A stretch of DNA of 64,000 bases from JALORV01 sp963766365 (GTDB taxonomy: Bacteria > Pseudomonadota > Gammaproteobacteria > Burkholderiales > Burkholderiaceae_F). Where the stretch lies: contig CAVXZK010000006.1 in the NCBI GenBank assembly GCA_963766365.1, positions 62,001 to 126,000 of the forward strand, in the 5' to 3' direction. The stretch's first letter is position 1. Every line of letters starts with the position of its first letter. The notes under the pieces are model-generated. The model ran no database searches. It was not told the DNA's origin and saw only the letters and a program-made list of their open reading frames with translations. Positions 17,944 to 27,900 of the stretch are shown piece by piece. The position numbers and the translations under genes are program-made.

Positions 17944-18621
17944 TCATATCATCTTCGTGTAGTTCTCAACACGATATAGTTTCAAACAGAAATTCAAAAC
18001 GATCAGCGAAGTAAATAAAAATATTAAGAATCCAGTCAAATAGATTATCTTTGGTGGATCATGCATTAAAGTGGAGGACGGAAAAAACGCATATACAAAA
18101 AAACCAAAAGAGCGAAAAATCATGGTAAGCCCGCAACCAACCAATGCCCAATAATTCGCTTTTTTAAGTTCTGAATACTCATCTCTTATGTTACAATATA
18201 AAATATAGAAAAAATATAAAATGAAGATTGAACTTAACCATAAAATAATTCTGGACAGAAATGTTGCCGTGTCTAACAAAATTACCTGATACAACCAGGG
18301 TGAAAAATTATATATTTTCAGGGTAATTTCTCCGGAGATACGAATTATCTTGGACAGGTGAACCAGCATGAAATAGGTGGGTCCCACCATGGCCAGATAG
18401 ACCGATATCTTCAACCGAATATTATTATCAGCTATGACTTCTTTGATAAAATATAAGCCAAACAAAATAGCAGACACACCGGGAAACAAAGATAAAATAT
18501 CAACAATTTTGATAATAGAACGAAATGTGAATAGCTCGGGTAGCAGGAATATGCCGATTTTCAAAACAATGGTATAAATAATGGCAGCCATGATTAAAAT
18601 AACAGATTTTCTAAAATTCAT
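17944..18621 (-). CDS. Hypothetical membrane protein, about seven helices
   Basis: 225 residues from the ATG at 18621 (TTGGAAC lies just upstream; an upstream ATG at 18633 has no such site). About seven hydrophobic segments are visible, starting with VILIMAAIIYTIVLKIGIFLL and ending with FLIFLFTSLIVLNFCLKLY. There are no charged motifs typical of enzymes or transporters. Codon use is AT-rich. I do not recognise the family. It could be a sensor or small integral membrane protein of a lineage-specific family. Confidence 0.6.
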   Translation of the reverse strand: MNFRKSVILIMAAIIYTIVLKIGIFLLPELFTFRSIIKIVDILSLFPGVSAILFGLYFIKEVIADNNIRLKISVYLAMVGPTYFMLVHLSKIIRISGEITLKIYNFSPWLYQVILLDTATFLSRIILWLSSIFILYFFYILYCNIRDEYSELKKANYWALVGCGLTMIFRSFGFFVYAFFPSSTLMHDPPKIIYLTGFLIFLFTSLIVLNFCLKLYRVENYTKMI

Positions 18622-19271
18622 GGTTCGTTCCAAACTTATTTAATCCCAATTGATATACTATCAATTAAAGTTTACCACGGATTTACATAGATTTTAAATT
18701 AAAAGAAACTTCTGAAAAATGTTAAGTTGTGCCAAAATGTCATTCTGAACTTGTTTCAGAATCCTTTAAATAGACCCTGAAATAAATTCAGGGTGACAAA
18801 TTGTCTTATTACGAATGCATTTTTCAGAAGTCTCATTAATACTTAAAAATGTCTAATCTTCTTGTACATTATTTTATGTATTATTTGTAATGTATTGACT
18901 TCGTTTTAAGTTTTGAAGTTAGTTTCAGGTCCCGAAAGAATGTGCCGTTATTAATCAAACTACCCATCGATTCCAGATCAAATTTAGAGTCATTCTATCC
19001 AGACACAGGTTGATGTTGGACCTTGATACAACATATAATAATTGCATAAGTAAAAAGTCAAGATCAAAATGATTATTTCTATAATTCCGTGTCAATCTGT
19101 GGTTTATCTAATATCGTATTCCACTTCAAAGTATTAGGCGATATTCACACAATCACGAAAGGACCGGATGAACATTGCCAGGAAATGTATTTCAGAAAGA
19201 CTATTTTCTAATTTTATACGAGGAATAATAGTTAAAAAATACGACGTTCAATGACAATACAAATGTTTGAT
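18622..19271. other. Intergenic region, no gene seen
   Basis: AT-rich, about 650 bases. It contains the second copy of the two-hairpin repeat (18742-18794), which may serve as a terminator for neighbouring transcripts. Otherwise I see nothing that I can support. Confidence 0.55.
18742..18794. repeat. Two-hairpin intergenic repeat, copy 2
   Basis: ATTCTGAACTTGTTTCAGAAT (one hairpin), a short spacer, then ACCCTGAAATAAATTCAGGGT (second hairpin). It matches the arrangement at 11911-11978 with compensating stem changes. Similar elements are common between genes of many environmental bacteria. Confidence 0.6.
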
Positions 19272-19538
19272 TCAGGCCATGTGAAATATGATTACAATCA
19301 TCGTTGCGATCAGAATGGCGACGATCCAGTACCAAGTTGTTGTGATGCGGGAGTCTTTATATCGATTTGAGAGCGCTCCATGAATCGTCGCCAGAAACGG
19401 TGGTATGGCTAAGGGAAGATAACCTATCGGTTCGGATAGCACCCGCTTGGATACGAAGGCCATTATTATGATACTTGCGCCGGTAGCCAGTGCAATTTGA
19501 ATCTGTGGTGATCTGATCAGCTCTTTTAGTTTTTTCAT
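19272..19538 (-). CDS. Small membrane protein
   Basis: 88 residues with three hydrophobic segments: IALATGASIIIMAFVSK, IGYLPLAIPPFLATIHG and WYWIVAILIATMIVIIFHM. The N-terminus is basic. No family is recognised. It lies 56 bases downstream of the carbonic anhydrase gene on the same strand and may be co-transcribed with it, perhaps as a membrane partner; this is inference. Confidence 0.6.
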   Translation of the reverse strand: MKKLKELIRSPQIQIALATGASIIIMAFVSKRVLSEPIGYLPLAIPPFLATIHGALSNRYKDSRITTTWYWIVAILIATMIVIIFHMA

Positions 19539-19594
19539 GTGCGACCCTATCGTTTTTTTGATGCACCCGCGGCAAGTTCCAGATCCATAATGGT

Positions 19595-20224
19595 TTAACC
19601 GGGATCCGGCAGACCATCAAAGAATTCTACAATTCCCGTCTCTAGTGAATATTCAGCACCCAAGACAATAAGTCCATTTTTTTGGATCAATTGCTCGAGG
19701 ATTTGCGATCCATGCCGCAAATGATCAGCGGCAGCGCGGATATTCGCGCGAACGGCATGCCGAATCAGATCGTTGCGGTTTTCCCGGGGTTCGGTCTCAA
19801 GCAATGCCTCAACGGCGGGCCGTATACGGTCGACGATGGACCGCAAATTTGGTGAACGGTTTTCCGTCGGTCGGTCGAGTTCATCCAGAGTGGCCAGTAC
19901 AGCACCACACATGGAATGCCCCAAAACAACAACAAGCCTAGTCCCGAACTGTTCAGCCGCAAACTCGACACTGCCGACCTGCGAAGGCGCGACAATATTG
20001 CCGGCCACGCGAATGACAAACAGATCACCCAAACCCTGGTCGAAAATGATCTCCGCGGGTACTCTGGAATCTGAACATCCAAGAATGATGGCGGATGGTG
20101 CCTGACCTTCCACCAGCTCGTCGCGGCGTTTCCGGGTGTTCCGTGAGCTACCTTTCAGTGTATTATCTACAAACCGTAAATTTCCTTCTTGAAGACGACT
20201 TAATGCTTCCTGAGCAGATATCAT
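19595..20224 (-). CDS. Beta-class carbonic anhydrase
   Basis: 209 residues; catalyses CO2 hydration to bicarbonate. The zinc ligands and active site are all present: Cys50, the Asp52-Arg54 dyad (CSDSRVPAE), His103 and Cys106 (GHSMCGAV). The N-terminus is cytoplasmic in type (ALSRLQEGNLRFVDN), as in the bacterial 'CynT/Can' group. It follows the ACR3 gene on the same strand after a 161-base gap, so it may or may not belong to the arsenic transcription unit. The G+C content is a little higher than that of its neighbours. Confidence 0.93.
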   Translation of the reverse strand: MISAQEALSRLQEGNLRFVDNTLKGSSRNTRKRRDELVEGQAPSAIILGCSDSRVPAEIIFDQGLGDLFVIRVAGNIVAPSQVGSVEFAAEQFGTRLVVVLGHSMCGAVLATLDELDRPTENRSPNLRSIVDRIRPAVEALLETEPRENRNDLIRHAVRANIRAAADHLRHGSQILEQLIQKNGLIVLGAEYSLETGIVEFFDGLPDPG

Positions 20225-20385
20225 TAATATTGCCTTCTCCTTAAGGGTAATGAGTCAGACTTAATATCTGCACTCTCCGGCTTCCGGTATGGTGATAATT
20301 TAATTTAAACGATCAATATTTAAATGGGGCTTCTGGAAGAGTACTTTTTATATATATCCTAGTTTAAAGTCAAAAAAAGTAATTA

Positions 20386-21459
20386 TCAAGATGCATTTTC
20401 CGGTTCTGAAGAATCAGTTTCGTGAAAATATTTCTTCTTGAACCACAACGCCACGTTTACCAGTAAGATGAGCACCGGCACTTCCACCAGCGGTCCAATG
20501 ACTGTGGCAAAGGCCGCCGGGGAGTTGATACCGAATACGGCGATAGCGACAGCAATCGCCAGCTCAAAATCGTTGCTTCCGGCCGTAAAGGCCACCGTCG
20601 TTGTTTTAGCATAGGATGTACCGATCCGTTTCACCAGGTAAAAAGTCACAAAAAACATCAGGGCAAAATAAATGGTATAAGGAATCGCAACCCGGATTAC
20701 ATCCAGAGGCAGCTCAACAATCCGCTCCCCTTTGAGCGAAAACATTACAAAAATGGTAAACAGCAGAGCAATTGACGTCAACAGGGAAATCCTGGGGATG
20801 AATCGTTTAAAATACCATTCGTCGCTTTTGATTTTCCGCAGGATGCTACTGGATAGCAAACCGCCCAGGAAAGGAATTCCCAGGTAAATCAACACGGTAA
20901 TTGCAATTTCCCCAATGGAGACATCGACAATGGCGCCGCTGAGCCCAAAAAACGGGGGAAGGACGGTAATGAATACATAGGCGTATACGGAATACAGAAA
21001 TACTTGAAAAATGGCATTAAAGGCCACCAGCCCGGCGGCCAGTTCTGAATCACCTTTTGCGAGATCGTTCCAGACCAGTACCATGGCGATACAGCGTGCC
21101 AAACCAACCAGGATGACTCCGACCATCATCTCTGGCTTATCCGGAAGCAAAATGACCGCCAATATAAACATGATCAGGGGACCCACGATCCAATTTTGCA
21201 CCAAGGAAAGAGTAAGCAAGCGTGGATTATGAAAAATCCCGGGAAGCTGTTCATAACGCACCTTGGCCAGGGGTGGGTACATCATCAGAATCAGACCGAT
21301 GGCGATGGGAATGTTCGTCGTGCCAACGGTCATGGTGTCCCAAAGGCCGGCTATGGCAGGCATCAGGTATCCTAAGAGCACACCTGCGAACATGGTCAGA
21401 AAAATCCACAAGGTCAGGTACCGATCAAAAAACGATAATTTTCTGGAGACCGAATCCAT
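20386..21459 (-). CDS. acr3: ACR3-family arsenite efflux permease
   Basis: 357 residues with about ten membrane helices; pumps arsenite out of the cell. Family hallmarks are the conserved Cys123 in helix 4 (GLARCIAMVLVWNDLAKGD) and Glu299 in helix 9 (FTAGSNDFELAIAVAIAVFG), plus PPLAKVRYEQLP and QNWIVGPLIMF near the N-terminus. It lies in an arsenic resistance locus with arsR, arsC, a thioredoxin-like protein and a second permease. The gap to the upstream thioredoxin-like gene is 34 bases, so the two are co-transcribed. Confidence 0.94.
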   Translation of the reverse strand: MDSVSRKLSFFDRYLTLWIFLTMFAGVLLGYLMPAIAGLWDTMTVGTTNIPIAIGLILMMYPPLAKVRYEQLPGIFHNPRLLTLSLVQNWIVGPLIMFILAVILLPDKPEMMVGVILVGLARCIAMVLVWNDLAKGDSELAAGLVAFNAIFQVFLYSVYAYVFITVLPPFFGLSGAIVDVSIGEIAITVLIYLGIPFLGGLLSSSILRKIKSDEWYFKRFIPRISLLTSIALLFTIFVMFSLKGERIVELPLDVIRVAIPYTIYFALMFFVTFYLVKRIGTSYAKTTTVAFTAGSNDFELAIAVAIAVFGINSPAAFATVIGPLVEVPVLILLVNVALWFKKKYFHETDSSEPENAS

Positions 21460-21493
21460 TTTTTCACCCCATCCGAGTTTCGATTATACGAAT

Positions 21494-21739
21494 TTAATTG
21501 CTGGCATCAGCAAACCATTGGCTTAAACTTAGCTTGGTAGGGATCTTGCCCGAACTGACCAGTTTTTCATTGATGACCAGGCCGGGTGTAATCAAAAGTC
21601 CGTAGTCGGCAAACTTATTGATGTCGGTAATCTTTTCAATCTGCGCTTCAAAGTTTTTCTCGGAAACGACTTCCCGGCAGAGTGCTTCCAACCGATCACA
21701 ATTGGCGCAGCCGGGCCCAAGCACCTTAATACGTAGCAT
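21494..21739 (-). CDS. Small thioredoxin-like redox protein
   Basis: 81 residues. It starts MLRIKVLGPGCANCDRLE, with the CxxC pair Cys11-Ala-Asn-Cys14, and keeps the thioredoxin-fold cis-Pro segment (LLITPGLVINEKLVSSG). This is the small redox-active disulfide protein type often encoded next to arsenic or ArsP-type permease genes. It may supply electrons to ArsC or carry metalloid thiolates to a pump. GGAGACG precedes the ATG. Confidence 0.87.
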   Translation of the reverse strand: MLRIKVLGPGCANCDRLEALCREVVSEKNFEAQIEKITDINKFADYGLLITPGLVINEKLVSSGKIPTKLSLSQWFADASN

Positions 21740-21989
21740 ATAAACGTCTCCTTTAAGTTTAAACGGGTGTTAAAAATATTACCACAGAGGACACTGAGTA
21801 ATGGTTAATATATATTGACATAAACCCATATATTTCTTATTCCCCTTCTGTGAACTCAGAAGTTCATGAAGATTTTACTTTTTAAATTTGTCAGACTTCT
21901 ATTTAAATTAACCGTCTTTGTTTAAGCCAAAGTTACTGGTAGTAATGCCTTTTACCCACATTTTATTATCTATTTTAGCAGGCTAATAA

Positions 21990-22412
21990 TTAACATCCGG
22001 TTAGGTTTTGATCATAAAATTCACGAAAATCTCGCTTAATTTCATCGCGCACACGTCTGAATACACCCATGATCTGGTCTGATGTACCTGTTGCTTCCGC
22101 CGGATCGTCGAAACCAATATGCACCTGCTGCCGTACGTTGCCGCTAAAAACCGGACAGGTCTCTTTCGCATGATTACATACGGTGATGACATAATCAAAT
22201 GTCTTCGCAAGAAACCGATCAACATTTTTCGGATAATTCCCTTTGATATCGATACCGATTTCTTCCATAACCTGCACCGCCTTCGGATGGACCAAATCCG
22301 ATGGTTTGGTACCGGCGGAGTAAACTTCCAGATTTGAATCGAATGATTTTAGAAATCCCTCCGCCATCTGGCTGCGACAGGAATTTCCCGTACACAAAAT
22401 CAATATACGCAT
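21990..22412 (-). CDS. arsC: Thioredoxin-coupled arsenate reductase (LMW-PTPase fold)
   Basis: 140 residues; reduces arsenate to arsenite. The P-loop is CTGNSCRS with nucleophile Cys7 and Arg13. The two resolving cysteines of the thioredoxin-coupled class are Cys79 and Cys86 (TVCNHAKETCPVF), and the GxDDPAE segment supplies the catalytic Asp (GFDDPAEATG). It belongs to the arsR-permease-arsC-trx-ACR3 unit. A GxxExxY gene between inverted repeats separates it from the upstream permease. Confidence 0.94.
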   Translation of the reverse strand: MRILILCTGNSCRSQMAEGFLKSFDSNLEVYSAGTKPSDLVHPKAVQVMEEIGIDIKGNYPKNVDRFLAKTFDYVITVCNHAKETCPVFSGNVRQQVHIGFDDPAEATGTSDQIMGVFRRVRDEIKRDFREFYDQNLTGC

Positions 22413-22433
22413 AGTTATTCCTTATGTGTATTT

Positions 22434-22450
22434 CACGAAGAGACACGGAG
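22434..22450 (+). repeat. Inverted repeat flanking GxxExxY gene, left copy
   Basis: CACGAAGAGACACGGAG at 22434-22450, followed by a second weaker unit AATCACGAAGAATCACAGAG. The right copy at 22942-22958 is its reverse complement with two A/G differences. Confidence 0.6.
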
Positions 22451-22514
22451 AAATCACGAAGAATCACAGAGATCATTAATTATATTATGATTTATAATAC
22501 TTCGAGTTATACAG

Positions 22515-22892
22515 CTATAATACAAATCGTTTTATTCCATTTTTTAATATTGTCACATTAAAATTAATTAAGAGACCTAATTTTAAATTAGAAAAACGTA
22601 AATAAGTCAGAATCTGAGCAGCATGAATTTTAGTAAATGCATCCACAGATTTGAGCTCTATAATAATTTGGTTTTCAACAAGCAGATCAATCCGATAACC
22701 ACAATCCAAGGTAATTTCTTTGTACACAACAGGTATGGGTTTTTGTCTTTCAAAATTGAGGCCGGCATTCTTAAATTCATAACTGAGACATTCTTCATAT
22801 GCAGATTCAAGCATTCCAGGGCCTAGGATTTTATGAACCTCAATTGCACATCCTATAATTTCGTTCGTAATTTTTTCGAAGATCATTATCAT
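22515..22892 (-). CDS. GxxExxY protein
   Basis: 125 residues from the ATG at 22892 (another ATG is at 22886). The family signature is present: IIGCAIEVHKILGPGMLESAYEE, then PVVYKEITLDCGYRIDLLVE and IIELKSV, with a nuclease-like Asp ... Glu-x-Lys pattern (D-L-L-V ... E-L-K). Family members are small PD-(D/E)XK-like proteins of unproven function, found scattered in many genomes and often within repeats. Here it sits between the permease and arsC genes of the arsenic locus, flanked by 17-bp inverted repeats, as if it had inserted. It is likely not needed for resistance. Confidence 0.85.
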   Translation of the reverse strand: MIMIFEKITNEIIGCAIEVHKILGPGMLESAYEECLSYEFKNAGLNFERQKPIPVVYKEITLDCGYRIDLLVENQIIIELKSVDAFTKIHAAQILTYLRFSNLKLGLLINFNVTILKNGIKRFVL

Positions 22893-22941
22893 AAACTTTC
22901 GTTTATTTAGTATCAATAGTTTCCGTGTATCTTCGTGCCTC

Positions 22942-22958
22942 CTTCGTGTCTCTCCGTG
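22942..22958 (-). repeat. Inverted repeat flanking GxxExxY gene, right copy
   Basis: CTTCGTGTCTCTCCGTG on the plus strand; its reverse complement CACGGAGAGACACGAAG is close to the left copy at 22434-22450. Together the pair bounds a segment of about 525 bases holding only the GxxExxY gene. Confidence 0.6.
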
Positions 22959-22964
22959 ACAATA

Positions 22965-24266
22965 TTAATATAAATTTCCATAGATTAGGCCGCTTGCGGT
23001 CGACATTATGATCACAAGTGTGACATAGACCGCTGTTTTAGAGGTTCCGATGACACTGCGGATCACCAGCATATTGGGCAGGGATAATGCCGGACCGGCC
23101 AGCAGCAGCGCCAGTGCGGGGCCCGTTCCCATACCGCTGTTGATCAACCCCTGCAGGATGGGCACTTCGGTTAACGTGGCAAAGTACATGAATGCGCCGA
23201 AAACCGATGCAAATAAATTTGCAAAAAGCGAATTCCCGCCTACCAGTGATGCGACCCATTCTTTTGGGATAATACCACTACCGCCATCGTTAGATCCCAG
23301 CAGAAACCCGGCAATCAGAACACCAGCGGCAAGCAGCGGCAGGATCTGTTTGGCAAATCCCCAGCTCTCGGCCATCCATTCTTGCGCTTCACCCCGGCTA
23401 ATGGATAATATCACGGTTAGCGCAACAATAGCCGTGACAAAAGGTATCAGCGGACTATCAGGTCGGATTAATGCTGAAACACCGACAAGAACCACTGCGC
23501 TAAGAACGAACCATCTGTTCAGATGAAGAATATAAACCAGCGAAAACGCAAACAGAACCGCCAGAATGGCCGTTAGCCACCATTTGTATATATAGATTGC
23601 ATTCCACAAGCTGCCGTTTGAAGCCGGTTTTCCCCAGGTGGCGGCGATGAGAATAAAAACCATGACAAAAAAATGAAATGCCGTCTGCCAGAAGGGACGG
23701 ACATCTTCTGCCTCAGGCAAAGCCAGATGGTTCTCTGCTTTATTTTTTTCTTCTTTTCGATAGATCACATGCATGATTAAGCCGATAACCACAGCAAATA
23801 CGACCGCCCCGACGATGCGGGCGATACCCAGTTCCATACCAAGAATGCGTGCGGTAAGGATGATCGCCAGAATATTAATGGCCGGACCCGAGTAAAGAAA
23901 TGCGATCGCCGGTCCCAACCCGGCTCCGCGTTTATAAATCCCAGCAAACAGTGGCAGAATTGTGCAGGAACAAACCGCCAGAATGGTTCCGGACACTGAG
24001 GCCACGCCATAGGACAACCATTTTTGCGCTTGGGCACCGAAGTATTTGAGCACGGCAGCCTGGCTGACAAAAACGGCGATCGTCCCGGCGATAAAAAAAG
24101 CCGGGATCAGACATAATATCACGTGCTCCCTTGCGTACCACTTTACAAGAACAATGGCCTCATATATTGCCGCATCAAATCGCACATTACCCAAAGGCAT
24201 GAAATAGACCAGCAGAAAAAAACCCATTATCAACAGAAAAGGTTTATACTCTTCTTTCCAATTCAA
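22965..24266 (-). CDS. ArsP/YraQ-type permease
   Basis: 433 residues with about ten membrane helices, of the UPF0718/permease family that includes ArsP (organoarsenical efflux). Motifs: AVCSCTILPLFAGIYKRGAGLGPAIAF, split by a Cys-Ser-Cys in the helix, then FLYSGPAINILAI, and in the second half TLTEVPILQGLINSGMGTGP with LLLAGPALSLPNML, a repeat of the first motif. The best start is a TTG at 24266, as no ATG precedes the first helix. It lies 54 bases downstream of arsR. A role in export of arsenicals is likely from context. Confidence 0.87.
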   Translation of the reverse strand: MNWKEEYKPFLLIMGFFLLVYFMPLGNVRFDAAIYEAIVLVKWYAREHVILCLIPAFFIAGTIAVFVSQAAVLKYFGAQAQKWLSYGVASVSGTILAVCSCTILPLFAGIYKRGAGLGPAIAFLYSGPAINILAIILTARILGMELGIARIVGAVVFAVVIGLIMHVIYRKEEKNKAENHLALPEAEDVRPFWQTAFHFFVMVFILIAATWGKPASNGSLWNAIYIYKWWLTAILAVLFAFSLVYILHLNRWFVLSAVVLVGVSALIRPDSPLIPFVTAIVALTVILSISRGEAQEWMAESWGFAKQILPLLAAGVLIAGFLLGSNDGGSGIIPKEWVASLVGGNSLFANLFASVFGAFMYFATLTEVPILQGLINSGMGTGPALALLLAGPALSLPNMLVIRSVIGTSKTAVYVTLVIIMSTASGLIYGNLY

Positions 24267-24320
24267 ATTTTCAGCCCGATCAAATGATTTAATAAATTCA
24301 AAGTATACCCCGGGGGAAAA

Positions 24321-24665
24321 TCATATACCGCAAATTATTTTGCGGTCAATATGTTTTACTTTCTCGTGGTCATTTACGATTATCCGTTCTTCGGGAAGCC
24401 ATTTTGACATCAGCGACAATAATTTTGTCACATACTCATTGTTGAAGGCAGTATTCAGGCGATAGTTCACCCACTTTCCATCTTTTTCATCAAGGATGAA
24501 CTCAGCATCACGCAATATAGAAAGGTGTTTTGAAACGGTTGAATTGGCGCGGTTTAATATTTCGCTAATTTCACATACGCAGAGCGGACGGACTTCCAGC
24601 ATTTTTATTATGCGGATTCGATTGGTATCGGAAAGTGCCTGGAATGCTTCTACCAGTTTTCGCAT
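24321..24665 (-). CDS. arsR: ArsR-family arsenic-responsive repressor
   Basis: 114 residues; a winged-helix metalloregulator. The domain runs from LVEAFQALSDTNRIRIIKML to VNYRLNT. The metalloid site is the pair Cys29 and Cys31 (LCVCEISEIL) in helix 3, like the ELCVCDL motif of ArsR; a third Cys seems absent nearby, although there is one at the C-terminus (IICGI). It begins the leftward arsenic operon, and an inverted repeat 11 bases upstream of its ATG is the likely operator. It should release DNA on binding arsenite. Confidence 0.92.
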   Translation of the reverse strand: MRKLVEAFQALSDTNRIRIIKMLEVRPLCVCEISEILNRANSTVSKHLSILRDAEFILDEKDGKWVNYRLNTAFNNEYVTKLLSLMSKWLPEERIIVNDHEKVKHIDRKIICGI

Positions 24666-24675
24666 AGAGACCGGT

Positions 24676-24697
24676 CATTTCGTTATTTATCGAAATG
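24676..24697. promoter_or_regulatory. Probable ArsR operator
   Basis: CATTTCG (24676-24682) and its perfect reverse complement CGAAATG (24691-24697) flank an 8-base AT-rich spacer, 10 bases upstream of the arsR start codon. The position fits autoregulation by an ArsR dimer. Binding is inferred. Confidence 0.6.
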
Positions 24698-24891
24698 TAT
24701 GGATAATCAGAAGTTAATGCAAGACGATTATAAAGCTGGGTCAAATTCTATTTATGCATATTAATCAGAATGAAACAAAGAAAGCGACTATATTGAGCAT
24801 AAACGATGAAAGTACCTATTTACCATGTATCAATATATCACCAAAACATAGATGCTTTAATCACAGAAATAATTGTGCTTGGAGAAAAAAA

Positions 24892-24916
24892 AAGCCCGGG
24901 TAAAGTACCCGGGCTT
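24892..24916 (-). terminator. Terminator of the DUF4397 gene
   Basis: AAGCCCGGGTA (24892-24902) pairs with TACCCGGGCTT (24906-24916) around a three-base loop. On the minus strand an eight-base T-run follows (AAAAAAAA at 24884-24891 on the plus strand). It is six bases beyond the stop of the leftward gene. Confidence 0.88.
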
Positions 24917-24922
24917 CTGTGC

Positions 24923-27900
24923 TTACTTCAGTAAGGTCATTCGTTTGATCTGGCTGAACTCACCCGCCTGCAGTACATACATGTACACACCTGAGGCGAG
25001 GTTCTCGGCGTTGAATTCAACTTCGTAACGACCGGCGTTCTGCATGCCGTTGATCAGATCGGCAACCAGACGGCCGTTTATATCATATATCTTGAGCGAT
25101 ACATTCGCGGCCTGTGGCAATGCAAATTGTATCCTGGTACCCGGATTAAATGGGTTGGGAAAATTCTGCTGCAACTCATAATCCGTGACCAATTGATTTC
25201 CACCAAATTGACTTATGCTTGAAATTTGATTAAATCCATTGGCGACCATGATCTCATTCACGATTTCCATTTTATCATCGGTAAATAATTCCGGTAGTTG
25301 AACAACATTGCCATCAGGCAACGCCGCAAACAAACCAAATGCAGGGCCATCATTATTGTCAGCCGGGCTCACAAAACCGGAGGCAAAAACAAAGGCTGCG
25401 CCACCGCCCAATCCGCTGAGATCGAGCTTTATAAACACCCACCAGACTGGGGGACGGCCGGGGCACATAAACCACCAGCCAGTTTTTACGGGCCCGAACC
25501 GAAACATAATCGGTAATATCGCCATACATGGCGTTCTCAATCACAAGACCATACCCGAGTATATTTACGCCCGGTGCATCGGTGGAACCATGCAGGACTT
25601 TCAAATCTACTTTATCAGCTTCCAGCGCCTTTTCCCGCGCACCGTCGGTGGCAAACAGGGTAAACGCGATATCTTTGCCGTCCGGATTTGGGGCAAAGCC
25701 GTTACCCAAAACACCGTTGGCTACGGCAACATAACTGCCGCCATCGGCCAGGGTTACCGGAAAGGTGGCGATGATATCGCCAGGATCTTTACTGTCTCCC
25801 GGGGCGACACCGATAATCAATTCAACCTCCGCCGGTACATCGATAAACGGGGTGGCGGCACGAAAAGCAAAATCATCAAGCAGTTTAGCGCCGTTGACAT
25901 AAACATCAACCACGGCTGCAGCCGGATCGGCGGCATTGTGGATCACCTGCAGACGGGCCATCGGGTCGGGCATCTGGATCGCCGGCAGTTCAACCACATC
26001 ACCGGTCGGCAAGGCGGCAAACAAGCCAAAGGCCGGGCCGTTATTGTTAGCAGCCGGCGTCAGAAAACCGGAGGCAAACACCACCGCGGCACCACCACCA
26101 AGACCGGAAAGATCGGCATCAAAAGAAGCAACAATGGTTGCATTGTCATTAGCAGGCGTGATATCGAGAATGTAGGCAGCCGGTGAAACACTCAGATAGC
26201 CTGCAAAATCACCGTACATGGCATTTCCAACAAGTTTACCCACACCCCGGGCTATAACGTCAACCGCAGGTGCATCGGTGGAACCATGCAGGACTTTCAA
26301 ATCTACTTTATCAGCCTTCCAGCGCCTTTTCCCGCGCACCGTCGGTGGCAAACAGGGTAAACGCGATATCTTTGCCGTCCGGATTTGGGGCAAAGCCGTT
26401 ACCCAAAACACCGTTGGCTACGGCAACATAACTGCCGCCATCGGCCAGGGTCACCGGAAAGGTGGCGATGATATCACCGGAATCTTTACTGTCTCCCGGG
26501 GCGACACCGATAATCAGTTCAACCTCCGCCGGTACATCGATAAACGGGGTGGCGGCACGAAAAGCAAAATCATCAAGCAGCTTAGCACCGTTGACATAAA
26601 CATCAACCACGGCTGCAGCCGGATCGGCGGCATTGTGGATCACCTGCAGACGGGCCATCGGGTCGGGCATCTGGATCGCCGGCAGTTCAACCACATCACC
26701 GGTCGGCAAGGCGGCAAACAAGCCAAAGGCCGGGCCGTTATTGTTGGCAGCCGGCGTCAGAAAACCGGAGGCAAACACCACCGCGGCACCACCACCAAGA
26801 CCGGAAAGATCGGCATCAAAAGAAGCAACAATGGTTTTATTGTCATCACCGGGTGTCACATCCAGTCTGAATTTATAAGGAGCAAGCCTTTTATAGCCAC
26901 TAAAATCGCCATAACTTAGATTGTCGGCAATCAGCCACTTATATCCTTTATGGTGTTCTACCGTCGGCAGTTCCATATCGGCTGTCAGCGTATTGCTGTA
27001 ATTTTTATCTGATTTGTTGAAACTTATCAAAATATCTACGGTGGGCGCATCGGTGGCACCATGCAGAATATTCAGATTCACTTTATAATCTGATGTTGCC
27101 TTTTCCCGCGCACCGTCGGTGGCAAAAAGGGTAAACGCGATATCTTTGCCGTCCGGATTTGGGGCAAAGCCGTTACCCAAAACACCGTTGGCTACGGCAA
27201 CATAACTGCCGCCATCGGCCAGGGTCACCGGAAAGGTGGCGATGATATCGCCGGAATCTTTACTGTCTCCCGGGGCGACACCGATAATCAGTTCAACCTC
27301 CGCCGGTACATCGATAAACGGGGTGGCGGCACGAAAAGCAAAATCATCAAGCAGTTTAGCACCGTTGACATAAACATCAACCACGGCTGCAGCCGGATCG
27401 GCGGCATTGTGGATCACCTGCAGACGGGCCATCGGGTCGGGCATCTGGATCGCCGGCAGTTCAACCACATCACCGGTCGGCAAGGCGGCAAACAAGCCAA
27501 AGGCCGGGCCGTTATTGTTGGCAGCCGGCGTCAGAAAACCGGAGGCAAACACCACCGCGGCACCACCACCAAGACCGGAAAGATCGGCATCAAAAGAAGC
27601 AACAATGGTTTTATTGTCATCACCGGGTGTCACATCCAGTCTGAATTTATAAGGAGCAAGCCTTTTATAGCCACTAAAATCGCCATAACTTAGATTGTCG
27701 GCAACCAGCCACTTATATCCTTTATGGTGTTCTACCGTCGGCAGTTCCATATCGGCTGTCAGCGTATTGCTGTAATTTTTATCTGATTTGTTGAAACTTA
27801 TCAAAATATCTACGGTGGGCGCATCGGTGGCACCATGCAGAATATTCAGATTCACTTTATAATCTGATGTTGCCTTTTCCCGCGCACCGTCGGTGGCAAA

